64,000 nt of DNA from Pseudomonas sp. CFII64 (GCF_000416235.1 NZ_ATLO01000025.1:1-64000); one strand, 5' to 3'; shown: positions 45,505 to 55,348, numbered from the stretch's first letter. Program-made: numbers and translations. The notes: generated from the letters alone by a model not told the origin.

Positions 45505-46125
45505 ATGGCTCGGAAAACTTCAACCGACTACATGCGTGAAATGCGTGCCCGGCTGACGGCTGCCGGCTATGTGAAACGAGAGCTGTACGTTCTCCCGGAA
45601 AACGCAGATGTCCTCAGAACCATAGAAAAAGTGTTACGCCAGCCCTATTTGGGCAACCGGATCAAACTGGAGGAATTCATGACCGAAAATACGAACTGGA
45701 CGATCGATACGCTGCACGCGGCGCTGGTTGAACTGGACGCCGTGAAGAGTAATGAAATCGAGCTGAATCTGATTCAGGGCACTGAACCAAGCCTGAGCCT
45801 GACCATGCACAACTTCGGCGGCCTGCCCATCGCCATCGCCATTTCCGGCGATCAGGTGCTGGTGGATTCGGTGCTGGTATACGCCTCGCAAGTCAAGGAT
45901 GTCGCGACATTCAACGACACCGTACTGCGCAGCCGCGACATCTTTCCGTTGTCCTCCATCGGCATCGAAACGATGCCCAACGGCGAAACGGTCTACAGCA
46001 TGTTCGGCGCACTGAGCGCTGCATCATCGCTGACCGTAATCGTCCACGAAGTGCTGACGCTGGCGGATAACGTGATTCGCGCCGCTGATGCCTACGAAGA
46101 TTTTTTAACAGTTGATCCACAGTAA
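45505..46125 (+). CDS. yjfI: YjfI-like DUF2170 protein
   Basis: A 206-residue soluble protein. The N-terminal part (TSTDYMREMRARLTAAGYVK) looks like a small RHH/HTH-like segment; the remainder (about residue 70 onward, WTIDTLHAALVELDAVKSNE) is the DUF2170 domain as in E. coli YjfI. Molecular role unknown. ATG 45505 has GAGGA about 9 bp upstream; an in-frame start at 45460 would run through the operator. First gene of the eight-gene operon; 16 bp before the PspA-like gene. Confidence 0.85.
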   Translation: MARKTSTDYMREMRARLTAAGYVKRELYVLPENADVLRTIEKVLRQPYLGNRIKLEEFMTENTNWTIDTLHAALVELDAVKSNEIELNLIQGTEPSLSLTMHNFGGLPIAIAISGDQVLVDSVLVYASQVKDVATFNDTVLRSRDIFPLSSIGIETMPNGETVYSMFGALSAASSLTVIVHEVLTLADNVIRAADAYEDFLTVDPQ

Positions 46126-46141
46126 TCGGGAGTCAAATCGA

Positions 46142-46849
46142 ATGAGTCTTTGGAAAAAAATGGTTACGGCTCTGCGTGGTGGAGCTTCGGAAGTTGGCGA
46201 AGCCATCGTCGACGCTCAGGCCTTGCGCATTCTTGATCAGGAAATCCGTGACGCGGACGCCTCCATGCTTGCCGCGCGCAACCAGCTGATTCAGATCAAA
46301 GCCAAGCACAAACTGTCCGTGCAGCGTGTTGAAGAGCACAACAAGAACATCGCCAACTGGGAACAGAAGGCCGTCGCAGCGATGAATCAAGGTCAGGACG
46401 GACTGGCTCTGGAATGTGCGGAAAAGGTGTCCGAACTGACTGCGCTGCGCGATCAGGAAAAAGCCGCCGCCGACCAGTTTGGTGCACAGGTCACCAAGCT
46501 GACCGTTCAAGTCACCAAGGCTGAAAGCCAGATCAAGGGTCTGCGTCAGCAGGCTGACATGGCCAAGGCGCGTGACAGCGTGCAGAAGGCGCAGATCAAC
46601 GCCGCGGCCGCCACTGGCGGTGCCAACGGTCGTCTGGAAACCGCAGTCGGTTCCCTGGCGCGCATCAAACAGCGTCAGGACGAACAGGACGCCAAGCTCG
46701 AAGCTGCTGAAGAACTGGATGCCTCCGCCAACGGCGGTGATCTGGAACGTCGTCTGCAGGAAGCTGGCATCGGCGCGAAAACCGGCGGTGCAGCCGATGT
46801 ATTGGCCCGTCTGAAAGCCCAAAGCCAGACTGACAAGCCTGCGCAGTAA
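46142..46849 (+). CDS. yjfJ: PspA/IM30-family protein (YjfJ-like)
   Basis: A 235-residue, almost entirely helical protein. PspA family: an amphipathic N-terminus (MSLWKKMVTALRGGASEVGE), long coiled coils (about residues 25-150) and a charged tail. Family members oligomerise on the inner membrane and protect its integrity; this subgroup is the E. coli YjfJ type rather than classical PspA. A terminator-like hairpin follows, which may give it higher expression than the downstream genes. Confidence 0.9.
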   Translation: MSLWKKMVTALRGGASEVGEAIVDAQALRILDQEIRDADASMLAARNQLIQIKAKHKLSVQRVEEHNKNIANWEQKAVAAMNQGQDGLALECAEKVSELTALRDQEKAAADQFGAQVTKLTVQVTKAESQIKGLRQQADMAKARDSVQKAQINAAAATGGANGRLETAVGSLARIKQRQDEQDAKLEAAEELDASANGGDLERRLQEAGIGAKTGGAADVLARLKAQSQTDKPAQ

Positions 46850-46857
46850 GCTGTAAC

Positions 46858-46896
46858 AAGGGGGCATGCGGAGTTTCCGTTTGCTCCCTTTTTTTG
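46858..46896 (+). terminator. Attenuator-like terminator after the PspA-type gene
   Basis: Stem aagggggca/tgctccctt (one G-T pair) with a 15-base loop, followed by seven T. It lies inside the operon, 9 bp after the stop. Confidence 0.8.
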
Positions 46897-46932
46897 GTCT
46901 TTAGATTTGGTCTGCATTTCAGTGGAGTACAC

Positions 46933-47490
46933 ATGGCGATTGGACAAGGCCTGCGGGTAATCCTGGGGTTGGCGGCGGTGATGGTCGCGGTTCAGGTGAT
47001 CAATACCTTCACCGCCAACAGCCTCGTTTCCCATGGCCTGTTTCCAAGGACGTTCTCGGGTCTGCAAGGCATCGCGTTCTCGCCATTCCTGCATGGTTCA
47101 GTGCGGCATTTGCTCAGCAACCTGCTGCCGTTCGTGGTGCTGAGCTGGCTGGTGGCGACCGAAGGGCTGCAACGTTATATCCGGGTGGTGCTGCTGATTT
47201 CACTGCTGGGCGGTCTGATGGTCTGGGTGATTGGCCGACCGGTCTTGCACGTCGGCGCCAGCGGCCTGATTTTCGGCCTGTGGACTTACGTGCTCGCCCG
47301 CGCCTGGTATCAGCGCAGCCTGATGAGCTTCGGTGTCGCAATCATTGCGCTGCTCGGCTACAGCGGGCTGATTTTCGGGTTCATTCCGGTGCCGGGAGTT
47401 TCGATTGAGTCACACCTTTGCGGGGCATTAGCCGGTATCTTCGTGGCCTGGCTCATGCACTCCAAACGTTTGGTGCCTGACAGTGCCTGA
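46933..47490 (+). CDS. Rhomboid-family intramembrane serine protease
   Basis: A 185-residue protein with about six membrane segments. The catalytic Ser110 is in GASG and His161 in SHLCGALAG; HGSVRHLLSN (His54) is the conserved second-helix motif. All active-site elements are present, so it is probably an active protease. ATG 46933 has GTGGAG upstream. The gene is inserted between yjfJ- and yjfK-like genes, which are adjacent in E. coli. Its natural substrate could be one of the operon's membrane proteins, but this is only an idea. Confidence 0.9.
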   Translation: MAIGQGLRVILGLAAVMVAVQVINTFTANSLVSHGLFPRTFSGLQGIAFSPFLHGSVRHLLSNLLPFVVLSWLVATEGLQRYIRVVLLISLLGGLMVWVIGRPVLHVGASGLIFGLWTYVLARAWYQRSLMSFGVAIIALLGYSGLIFGFIPVPGVSIESHLCGALAGIFVAWLMHSKRLVPDSA

Positions 47491-47530
47491 ATGACCCGCA
47501 TGAAGATGCGTTCACCTAGGGATGACGTGA

Positions 47531-48556
47531 ATGTCGCTGCTGTTGATATTGAGGCTGCAGACCACCGCTTTTTTCGAGCGGTTCGGCTGGGCCGGAATCG
47601 GGATGTTGCTGGCGGTGCATTTTGCGCTGTCCTACATCCTGCTGGCGTTTGCAGGCGAAGAACATCTGCTCAGGCCGCTGGAGTTTGTGTACTTCTACCT
47701 CACCACGGCGACCACGGTGGGTTATGGCAATCTGTCGCCGAAAACCGACTTCGGCAAGGTGGTCACCGCGATATGGATCATGCTCGGCGGCATCGCCTTG
47801 CTGACCACGATTATCGGTAAGGCGTCGACTTCGGTGGGCGAACTATGGAGAAGAAAAGTGAAGGGATTGGGCGATTATTCGCGTCTTGTCGGGCATACGG
47901 TACTGATTGGCTGGGACGGTGAGTCCAGCGAGCGAATCGTGGATTTGCTGTATCAAGATGTGGCCTCAAGTGGCGACGGCCTGGTGATCTGCGACGCGCT
48001 GATCAGCGAAAACCCATTGCCGGGCAAGGCCTCGTTCGTCAGAGGCGATTCGCTGGATTCGCCAGCGCTGCTGACTCGGGCCGGTGTCGTCGGCGCGCAA
48101 CGGGTGCTGGTCCACACGCAATCCGACAGCCTGACCCTGGCAATCGTCCTGACCCTCAAACAACTGGGGCCGCGCGGTCATGTCGTGGCGCACTTCAATA
48201 ACTCCGAGCGTGCTTCGTTAGCCAAGAGCTACGCGCCAGAGCTCGAATGCACCTCGAACATGGCCATCGAGATGCTCGTGCGCTCTTCCCAGGATCCGGG
48301 CTCCAGCATCGTCATCAACGAGCTGCTGTGTGTGGGTCGAGGCGCTACCCAGTATCGACATGCCTTGCGGGACGATCTGACCACCACCTGCGGCGAGCTG
48401 TATATCCGGCTGCGCAAAGAGTTCAGCGCGACCTTGATCGGCTATCGCGCCCCGGGCGCAACTGATTTTGACATCAACCCTGGCAACGATATTGCCGTGC
48501 AGGGTGGCGAGATTTTTTACATCGCATCGACGCGACTTGAAGGAAAAGCACTATGA
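47531..48556 (+). CDS. Potassium channel with TrkA-N (RCK) domain
   Basis: A 341-residue two-TM channel. The selectivity filter TTVGYG is at about residues 61-66, between membrane segments at about 20-40 and 75-95. A cytoplasmic TrkA-N-like domain follows (TVLIGWDGESSERIVDLLYQ, VRGDSLDSPALLTRAGVVGA). A K+ channel gated by a ligand or redox state at the RCK domain is expected. It is coupled to the next gene by an ATGA overlap and so is part of the operon. Confidence 0.9.
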   Translation: MSLLLILRLQTTAFFERFGWAGIGMLLAVHFALSYILLAFAGEEHLLRPLEFVYFYLTTATTVGYGNLSPKTDFGKVVTAIWIMLGGIALLTTIIGKASTSVGELWRRKVKGLGDYSRLVGHTVLIGWDGESSERIVDLLYQDVASSGDGLVICDALISENPLPGKASFVRGDSLDSPALLTRAGVVGAQRVLVHTQSDSLTLAIVLTLKQLGPRGHVVAHFNNSERASLAKSYAPELECTSNMAIEMLVRSSQDPGSSIVINELLCVGRGATQYRHALRDDLTTTCGELYIRLRKEFSATLIGYRAPGATDFDINPGNDIAVQGGEIFYIASTRLEGKAL

Positions 48557-49233
48557 GCTGGATCAAACGAGTTCTGGGTATGGAAGCTCCGAAGCCATCG
48601 CCGGGTTCATCGCCTGGCATGTCCCCTGATGGCGCCACGCTCGCCGCAAACCCGTTCGGGCTGGCTTCGGGCCGCATGCTCGACCTCGATGACTCTCTCA
48701 AACTCATGCTCGACGGCCATTCCGAACTGGTTGTGCCTGACGAGGAAGTGGTGTGGTCGGTGGGCCAGGTGGATCTTGGGCAATCCATGCGCATGGTTCG
48801 CTTCTATTTTGAAGATGAAGATTATTGGCTACAGGTCGTGATGAACGGTCCTACAGCAGAGGACGTGCTCGACGTCATCCTGTTCGGTTATAACAGCGTC
48901 GTGACGATCAGCAGCGAGGCGGAACTCAAACGTCTGGTCGGCCCGGACTCGAAAATCGGCCTGCCGATCTACGCCCACGAAGGCTATGAATACGAGCGAC
49001 AGTGGGGCACCGAAGAAGGTCAGACCGAATTCACGCCGATGAGCGAAGTGGTGACCAGCCCCGAAGAGTCCTACCGGATTCAGCACCTGAGCATGTTGTA
49101 TGCGCGGGACACGGGCCTGGTTGACCGCCGCGAATTCCTGCTGCTGTCGGTCGAGGAGGATGAGGAAGGCAACATTTCCCTCACCACGTCGATTGGTGTC
49201 ACTTTGCAATCCACCGACTTCACGGTCATCTAA
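48553..49233 (+). CDS. yjfK: YjfK-like DUF2491 protein
   Basis: A 226-residue acidic, soluble protein beginning MSWIKRVLGMEAPKPSPG. It has the DUF2491 body (VWSVGQVDLGQSMRMVRFYF and YEYERQWGTEEGQTEFTPMS). Function unknown. ATGA overlap with the channel gene. Confidence 0.87.
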   Translation: MSWIKRVLGMEAPKPSPGSSPGMSPDGATLAANPFGLASGRMLDLDDSLKLMLDGHSELVVPDEEVVWSVGQVDLGQSMRMVRFYFEDEDYWLQVVMNGPTAEDVLDVILFGYNSVVTISSEAELKRLVGPDSKIGLPIYAHEGYEYERQWGTEEGQTEFTPMSEVVTSPEESYRIQHLSMLYARDTGLVDRREFLLLSVEEDEEGNISLTTSIGVTLQSTDFTVI

Positions 49234-49248
49234 AAGGAAGTAAGAACC

Positions 49249-49674
49249 ATGCTTGAAGCGCTTCAGATGTCCCTCAACGCACAGTCAGTGCTCAGCTTTG
49301 TCGTGTACATCGTCGTGGCTGCGATCCTGTTCGGGTTGTTCCAGTTCGCCTACACCCGACTGACCCCGCACAAGGAATTCGCCCTGATCCGTGAAGGTAA
49401 CGTCGCGGCGGCCGTTGCCCTGGGCGGTGCGTTGATCGGCTTCGCCCTGCCGGCGAGCAATATCATTTCCTACAGCGTCAGCGTGCTGGACGCCGTGGTC
49501 TGGGCGCTGATTGCCGCCGTCGTGCAATTGCTCACATTCACCATGACCAGCCTGGTCTTGAAAGGCTTGTCGGTTCGAATCGCCAGAGGCGAAATGGCTG
49601 CTGCGATCTATGCCGCCAGCGTTGCAATCAGCGTCGGGTTTCTCAACTCGGCCTGCATGACGCCGTCGACCTGA
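49249..49674 (+). CDS. yjfL: YjfL-like DUF350 membrane protein
   Basis: A 141-residue protein with four membrane segments; EGNVAAAVALGGALIGFALP is the DUF350 signature. In many genomes DUF350 genes accompany the glutathionylspermidine-synthase-like ATP-grasp genes. AAAGGAAG ribosome site 8 bp before the ATG. Confidence 0.9.
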   Translation: MLEALQMSLNAQSVLSFVVYIVVAAILFGLFQFAYTRLTPHKEFALIREGNVAAAVALGGALIGFALPASNIISYSVSVLDAVVWALIAAVVQLLTFTMTSLVLKGLSVRIARGEMAAAIYAASVAISVGFLNSACMTPST

Positions 49675-49700
49675 CTGCCAGCTATCGAAAGGAGTATTCG

Positions 49701-50438
49701 ATGAGACGTAGTTCTTTAAAGCTGGTTCTGGCCAGTACTTTGCCGTTGGCGCTTGCTGCATGCAGCAAGTCCGAGGAAACGGTGGAGGTCAACACCCAAC
49801 AGACGTTCCCGACCGTGCAGGCCTGCGTGGAGCAGAAAGTCCCTGTGGATATCTGCTCGGATGCCTACATGAATGCCCTGGCGGACCATCGGCGTATTGC
49901 CCCGACGTACGACAGCGCCGCAGCCTGCGACGCGGACTTTGTGCCGGATTATTGCCAGCAGACTTCCGACGGCAAATTCATGCCCAAGCTGGGTGGCTTT
50001 GAACTGTCGCTGTCCGGTGAGGTTCCCAAGTCCCAGGTCGCGGCGGCTCAGGCGCAGGGCGGCAGTGAAAGTGGCGGCGGTGGCGGCGGTTTCAGTGGCA
50101 CCAGCCTGCTGACCGGTTTGCTGATTGGCAACATGCTCAGCGGCAATATGGGCGGCGGGCGTTACTACTCGCAGCCGATCTACCAGACCCGCGACTCCCG
50201 TGGCGCCTACCAAAGCTCGACGCTCTCGAAACAGATCGAACAGGGCAAGACGTTCGGTCAGTCGACCCAGGCCCGTTCAAGTTCCACCGGCAGCTATTCG
50301 CAAAGCACGCTGGGACGCAATCTGGGCAAAGGCTCGTCGGTATCGTCGTCCATTTCGCGAGGCGGTTTCGGCAGTCAGGCGAGCGCGCGCAGCGGTTGGG
50401 GTGGCAAGAGCAGCAGCGGCTCCAGTTTCGGCGGCTGA
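49701..50438 (+). CDS. yjfM: YjfM-like DUF1190 lipoprotein
   Basis: A 245-residue predicted lipoprotein with lipobox LAAC (Cys21). A cysteine-rich DUF1190 part (VQACVEQKVPVDICSDAYMN, DADFVPDYCQQ) is followed by a Gly/Ser/Gln-rich low-complexity tail of about 130 residues ending SGSSFGG. Probably anchored facing the periplasm. Confidence 0.88.
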   Translation: MRRSSLKLVLASTLPLALAACSKSEETVEVNTQQTFPTVQACVEQKVPVDICSDAYMNALADHRRIAPTYDSAAACDADFVPDYCQQTSDGKFMPKLGGFELSLSGEVPKSQVAAAQAQGGSESGGGGGGFSGTSLLTGLLIGNMLSGNMGGGRYYSQPIYQTRDSRGAYQSSTLSKQIEQGKTFGQSTQARSSSTGSYSQSTLGRNLGKGSSVSSSISRGGFGSQASARSGWGGKSSSGSSFGG

Positions 50439-50452
50439 CAGGAACGTTATCC

Positions 50453-51610
50453 ATGAAAAGAATCAGCATCGAAGAGCGCCTGGACTGGCGTGCGACCGCC
50501 GAGCGTGAGGGGTTCAATTTCCACACCATCGACGGCGAACGCTATTGGGATGAGCGCGCGTACTACCAGTTCACGGAACAGCAGATCACCCGGGACATCG
50601 AAGCGCCGACCCAGGAGCTTCATGCGATGTGTCTGGATGTGGTCGAAAAGGTAGTGGAAAGCGAGGAGCTGCTGACCCGGCTCGCGATTCCTGCGGCGTT
50701 CTTCGATCTGGTTCGTACCTCCTGGAAGGAAGGCCATCCCCATTTGTATGGCCGTTTCGACTTCAGCTACGACGGCGTCAATCCGGCCAAACTGCTGGAA
50801 GGCAACATGGACACGCCGACTTCGGCTTATGAGGCCGGGGCGTTTCAGCTGATCTGGCTGGAGGAACAGATCGCACGCGGCGTGTTGCCGCCGCATGCCA
50901 CTCAATTCAACTCAATGGCCGAAGATCTGGTGCGCGCTTTCGCCGCGATCAAGGACGGCGGGCCGTTCTATTTCTCGGCCATGTCCGGCTCCATCGAAGA
51001 TCGCGGCACCACGGACTTCCTGCGCAAGATGGCCGAACACGTCGGCATCGAGACGCGCCATATCGACATTGAAGACATCGGCCTCACAGCGGATGGTCGC
51101 TTCGTCGATCTTGAAGGCCGCTGGATAGAACGCATCTTCAAGCTGCATGCCTGGGAACACGTATTCCATGAACCCCATGGCCAGGCTATTCCGGGCTGCG
51201 ATACGCAATTCATCGAGCCGGCCTGGAAATCCATCATTTCCAACAAAGGCATTCTGCCGCTGCTTTGGCAGTTCAATGAAGGGCATCCCAACCTGCTGCC
51301 ATCCTTTGTCGACAAAGATCCGCGCGCGCCGGTGCCCAAGGGCTGGGTGCGCAAACCGTACTTCTCCCGGGAAGGCGCCAACATCGAAATCCGCACCCCC
51401 GGCGATCAGGTGATTTTCGAAGACGGTCCCTACAATGACGCGCCCTACATCCTGCAGAAATTCGCGCCGCTGCCAAAGTTCGGCAACAGCTACACCCTGA
51501 TCGGATCATGGGTGGTGGGCGACGCCGCATCCGGCATCGGGATTCGCGAAGACGACAGCCTGATCACCAAGGACAGCAGCCGGTTCCTGCCGCATGTGGT
51601 GCTTGATTGA
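50453..51610 (+). CDS. yjfC: Glutathionylspermidine-synthase-like ATP-grasp ligase (YjfC-like)
   Basis: A 385-residue ATP-grasp amidoligase of the GspS C-terminal family. The active-site segment GRFDFSYDGVNPAKLLEGNM (about residues 98-117) keeps the Arg, Asp, Glu and Asn that bind substrate and metal in GspS. The N-terminal amidase of E. coli Gss is absent. It may ligate an amine to a peptide or to a protein C-terminus; the substrate is unknown. ATG 50453 has AGGAACG upstream. Last gene of the operon. Confidence 0.9.
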   Translation: MKRISIEERLDWRATAEREGFNFHTIDGERYWDERAYYQFTEQQITRDIEAPTQELHAMCLDVVEKVVESEELLTRLAIPAAFFDLVRTSWKEGHPHLYGRFDFSYDGVNPAKLLEGNMDTPTSAYEAGAFQLIWLEEQIARGVLPPHATQFNSMAEDLVRAFAAIKDGGPFYFSAMSGSIEDRGTTDFLRKMAEHVGIETRHIDIEDIGLTADGRFVDLEGRWIERIFKLHAWEHVFHEPHGQAIPGCDTQFIEPAWKSIISNKGILPLLWQFNEGHPNLLPSFVDKDPRAPVPKGWVRKPYFSREGANIEIRTPGDQVIFEDGPYNDAPYILQKFAPLPKFGNSYTLIGSWVVGDAASGIGIREDDSLITKDSSRFLPHVVLD

Positions 51611-51662
51611 GGTTGGGACCGTTCATAATTGAGACCATTTCCTGGGTGCGAATGAGTGTTCC

Positions 51663-51752
51663 CGTTGGAGCGTGGCTTGCCCGCGAATCAGGCGCTGCGG
51701 TGCACCAGATCGACCTCTTTATCTTCTTTCGCGGGCAAGCCTCGCTCCAACG
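51663..51752. repeat. REPIN of the gcgtggcttgccc type
   Basis: Units gttggagcgtggcttgcccg and cgggcaagcctcgctccaac, inverted, in the 298-bp gap after the ATP-grasp gene. The rest of this gap (to 51908) shows no gene. Confidence 0.82.
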
Positions 51753-51908
51753 AATCGCATCTCAGTTCGAGGGCAAGCGCGGACTTAGTTTTGGCAGCGC
51801 GGCATCTGAACAACGGAACGCCTCTCAGCGCCACAGTCGAAACCCTACGACACACCTCCCACCTTTTCCGTATGATTACGCGCCCATTCCTGTAAGAAAG
51901 AACCCTTC

Positions 51909-53084
51909 ATGCCATTTGTTGTTTACCTTCTGGGCCTTACGATTTTTTCGCTGACCACCGCCGAGTTCATGATTGCGGGCATGATGCCGTCGCTGGCGGC
52001 GGCGCTGGATGTCTCGGTCGGGCAGGTTGGTTATCTGATTTCGCTTTACGCCGTCGGCATGGCCATTGGTGGGCCGGTGCTGACGGCTTTGGTGCTGGCG
52101 TTGCGCATGCAGAACAAACCGGCGTTGTTCTGGCTGTTGATGCTCAACGTTGTGGGTGGCGTGCTGGCGGCGATGGCGCCGACCTATGAGGTTCTGGCGG
52201 TAGCGCGGGTGTTGATGGGTGTTGCCAGTTCGGCCTGCATCGGCGTATCGCTGACGATCGCCGCACATCTGGTCGAGCCACACGCTCGTGGCCGAGCGGC
52301 TTCCTTCGTCCTTGGCGGGCTGATGTTTTCGCCCGTGCTTGGGGTGCCGGCAACCGCGTTGATCGAGCAGCATTTTGGCTGGCGCGCCAGTTTCTGGGCA
52401 ATTGCGGTGCTGTCGATGGTCTGCACTGCGGTTGTTGCGCTGTTGGTTCCGGCCTCGAAAAACCGCGCAGTGGTCAGCCTTGCCGCCGAATTCAAAGCCA
52501 TTGTGAATGGCCCGTTGTGGGCGGCTTACGTCACCAGCGGCCTGATCATTGGCGCGACGTTCACTGCATTCACCTATTTCTCGCCGATCTTTACCGAGGT
52601 CACCGGCTTCTCGGCGGCCTCGATTCCGTGGATGCTGGCCCTTTACGGCGTCGCCAACATTGTCGGCAACATGGTGGTCGGACGCCTGGCCGACCGCCAT
52701 ACCTTGCCGGTACTCGCCGGTGGTCTGGCCTTGCTCTGCGCCGGGCTTGCGGCGTTTGCACTGTTCGCGGAAAACACTGTGATCAGCATCGGCGCGTTTC
52801 TGGTCATCGGTCTGACGGGCGTGTCGCTGAATCCGGCAATGGCGGCGCGAGTCATGCGTGCGGCGTCGCCGGGTCCATTGGTCAACACCATGCACACCTC
52901 GATCATCACGGCGGGTCTGGCGCTGGGCACTTGGGCGGGAGGAGCGGGGATCGACGGCGGATACGGACTGCGTTCGCCGCTGTGGGTGGGCACGGCGCTG
53001 GCGCTGGCTGGGTTGCTGAGCCTGGCGCCGTACCTGGTCAGCCGTCTGAATCGGCCTGTGATGACTGAGTGCCCACAGGCCTGA
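51909..53084 (+). CDS. MFS transporter (AraJ/YdhP-like)
   Basis: A 391-residue major facilitator with twelve predicted membrane segments. The N-terminus (LTTAEFMIAGMMPSLAAALD) and ARVLMGVASSACIGVSLTIA are typical of the drug:H+ antiporter-1 AraJ/PbuE-type group. The substrate is not known. Single gene, separated from the yjf operon by a REPIN. Confidence 0.9.
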   Translation: MPFVVYLLGLTIFSLTTAEFMIAGMMPSLAAALDVSVGQVGYLISLYAVGMAIGGPVLTALVLALRMQNKPALFWLLMLNVVGGVLAAMAPTYEVLAVARVLMGVASSACIGVSLTIAAHLVEPHARGRAASFVLGGLMFSPVLGVPATALIEQHFGWRASFWAIAVLSMVCTAVVALLVPASKNRAVVSLAAEFKAIVNGPLWAAYVTSGLIIGATFTAFTYFSPIFTEVTGFSAASIPWMLALYGVANIVGNMVVGRLADRHTLPVLAGGLALLCAGLAAFALFAENTVISIGAFLVIGLTGVSLNPAMAARVMRAASPGPLVNTMHTSIITAGLALGTWAGGAGIDGGYGLRSPLWVGTALALAGLLSLAPYLVSRLNRPVMTECPQA

Positions 53085-53089
53085 TTGGT

Positions 53090-54721
53090 TTACATCCTGA
53101 AGCGAATGACCAGCTGATTAAGGCCGACCGCCAACTGTGACAATTCGCTGCTCGCGGCTGAAGTCTGGTTGGCACCCGCGGCGGTCTGCACCGACAAGTC
53201 GCGAATGCTGGTCAGGTTGCGGTCCACTTCCCGGGCAACCTGCGCCTGCTCTTCAGTGGCTGACGCAATGCTGATGTTACGTTCGTTGATCTGCACGATT
53301 GCCGCCGTGATGTCGGCCAGGGCGTGACCCGCCGCCTCGGCAACGTCCAGGCTGGCACGGGCGCGCTCACTGCTATGACTCATCGCGCTCACGGCCTTGC
53401 TCGCGCCGCCTTGAATCGATGCGATCATTTTCTCGATCTCGGCAGTCGACTGCTGGGTACGATGCGCCAATGCGCGAACCTCATCGGCAACCACCGCAAA
53501 ACCACGTCCGGCTTCACCGGCCCGGGCAGCTTCAATGGCGGCATTGAGCGCCAGCAGATTGGTCTGGTCGGCGATGCCGCGGATCACATCCAGCACGCCG
53601 CTGATGCCTTGAACCTGCACCGCCAGCCCATCGATTTCGGTAGCGGTGACGCCGACAGCCTGATGCAGCTCATGAATCACACTGACCGTTTCGTCCACGC
53701 GCTGGCGACCATGCGCCGCTGACTGGCTTGAGTCCTGCGCGGCCGTGGAAGCCAGCACGGCGTTGCGCGCGACTTCTTCAACCGCAGCGCTCATCTGATT
53801 GATGGCGGTGGCGGCCTGATTGATTTCATCGTTCTGACGCTGTACGCCGCGCAAGGCATCTTCGGTGACAGCTGTCATCTCTTCGGAGGTGGCGGCCAGC
53901 TGGTTCGAGGAATCACCCAGCTCGCCCAGCGTGCGTCGCAGGTTCTGCTGCATGATCGACAGCGCCGCCAGCAACCGGCCCGGCTCATCGCGGCCGTCGA
54001 CAGCGATAGGCTTGCTGAGGTCATTGGCGGCAATCTGCTCGGCAATCGCCAACGCCTTGGCGATTGGTGCCGTAAGGCTGCGAGTAAAGAGCGCGGCCAG
54101 CGCCAGCGTGGCAGCCAGTGCCACGAGAATCGCGGCGATAGTCACGTTGCGCGCCTGGTCGTAGGTTTGATCGGCCGCAGCATTGGTTTGCGTCACGCTG
54201 ACATCGATCAGGCGGGAAACCTCGTTGATGTCTTTGGCCAGCAGCTCGGCTGCCTGAGTCATTTCACCGGTTGATTGGGTCATGGCCGTGATCGTGTCAT
54301 CACGCTTCTGGGTCACCGCATCCATATAGCGTGCATGCACGCTCAGGTAACCGGTTATGTCGCGCGTCATGCTGATGAACGCCTGCTTGCCCTGATCGCT
54401 GGTCATCAAGGGCTCCAGTTTGCGAACGTCGGTTTCAAGGCCGCTGCGCGCCTGCATGATTTTTTGACGGGCCGAATCGGCAGTGTCGGTGTCCTTGGCC
54501 ATGCGCAAGCTGCCGTTCCATAACCGAATGGTCAGCAGATCAGCCTTGATCTGATCAACCGCCTGAACGGTAGGCAGCACATTGTCTTGCAGGACATCCC
54601 TGGACTCTTTCAAATCCGCAGACTGGTCCAGTGAAAACAGGCCGAAAGCGGTGACCAGCACGGCAAAAAAGCCGAAGCAGAGCAGCGAGCGGGGTGCGAT
54701 GTTGAAGTGTCTCAGGTTCAT
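53090..54721 (-). CDS. Methyl-accepting chemotaxis protein
   Basis: A 543-residue chemoreceptor. First membrane segment at about residues 12-30, a periplasmic four-helix-bundle-like sensor (about 31-190), a second membrane segment at about 191-213, HAMP domain, then the signalling domain with the hairpin tip [20 protein letters not shown]. It lacks the CheR-binding pentapeptide (ends VIRFRM). Start ATG 54721 ([10 protein letters not shown]). Ligand unknown. Confidence 0.92.
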   Translation of the reverse strand: MNLRHFNIAPRSLLCFGFFAVLVTAFGLFSLDQSADLKESRDVLQDNVLPTVQAVDQIKADLLTIRLWNGSLRMAKDTDTADSARQKIMQARSGLETDVRKLEPLMTSDQGKQAFISMTRDITGYLSVHARYMDAVTQKRDDTITAMTQSTGEMTQAAELLAKDINEVSRLIDVSVTQTNAAADQTYDQARNVTIAAILVALAATLALAALFTRSLTAPIAKALAIAEQIAANDLSKPIAVDGRDEPGRLLAALSIMQQNLRRTLGELGDSSNQLAATSEEMTAVTEDALRGVQRQNDEINQAATAINQMSAAVEEVARNAVLASTAAQDSSQSAAHGRQRVDETVSVIHELHQAVGVTATEIDGLAVQVQGISGVLDVIRGIADQTNLLALNAAIEAARAGEAGRGFAVVADEVRALAHRTQQSTAEIEKMIASIQGGASKAVSAMSHSSERARASLDVAEAAGHALADITAAIVQINERNISIASATEEQAQVAREVDRNLTSIRDLSVQTAAGANQTSAASSELSQLAVGLNQLVIRFRM

Positions 54722-54935
54722 GCCGTGGCCTTGCCGAAGTGTAAAAAGCGATTCCAGACTATCGACCTGAATCGTTTCAGCTTGAGGGCGAATCAAACCG
54801 ATGGATGGAAATTTACGTCCCGGCAATTGGTGCGAACTTTGCAAAAGTCCCCTTCAAGCGTCTTGAACAACGGAAACCTGACGCTTTGCGACTTCCCATA
54901 TCTACGCACCGACGTTCTCCGCAAAGAGCAATGTC

Positions 54936-55184
54936 ATGGAGACAGCCTTGAGCACCCTCGAAGAAATTGCAGCAAACCTAATGGCGCTCGAACTGCGGGC
55001 AGACAAAACCCAAGCGAAGCTTTTTGCGCTGGACGACGCCGGCTGGGAAGAGCTTATGCCCCGGTCCAGAGGCGAAGCCCCTGACTATTTCCCGGCGCAG
55101 ACATTCGCCCCGGAACTGCTTGTTCATATGCCGCCACGCAACAAGATCACGGTATTACGTCTGATAAAGGGTGGGCTGTCCTGA
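54936..55184 (+). CDS. Small protein of unknown function (82 residues)
   Basis: Acidic helical first half (STLEEIAANLMALELRADKT) and a basic end (PPRNKITVLRLIKGGLS). No family recognised. The ribosome site is weak (AAAGAGC). The codon pattern looks coding, but support is limited. Confidence 0.5.
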   Translation: METALSTLEEIAANLMALELRADKTQAKLFALDDAGWEELMPRSRGEAPDYFPAQTFAPELLVHMPPRNKITVLRLIKGGLS

Positions 55185-55247
55185 GGCCATGACTCGGCGT
55201 TTTGCCTAGCGTAGGGTTGTTCAAGTTCAGTTAGATAGAAACAGTTG

Positions 55248-55278
55248 TAATGGAGCGTCCGGACGACACTCCATTACC
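55248..55278. repeat. Hairpin-forming inverted repeat
   Basis: gtaatggag and ctccattac arms around gtccggac-like centre, 64 bp after the small gene. It lacks a T run, so it is a weak terminator candidate. Confidence 0.4.
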
Positions 55279-55348
55279 CTGGTGTTGGTCTGGAGTCCGC
55301 TGATAAACAGCGAGCCGATTCCCTGACACCTACCCCCTCGTCAAAAAC

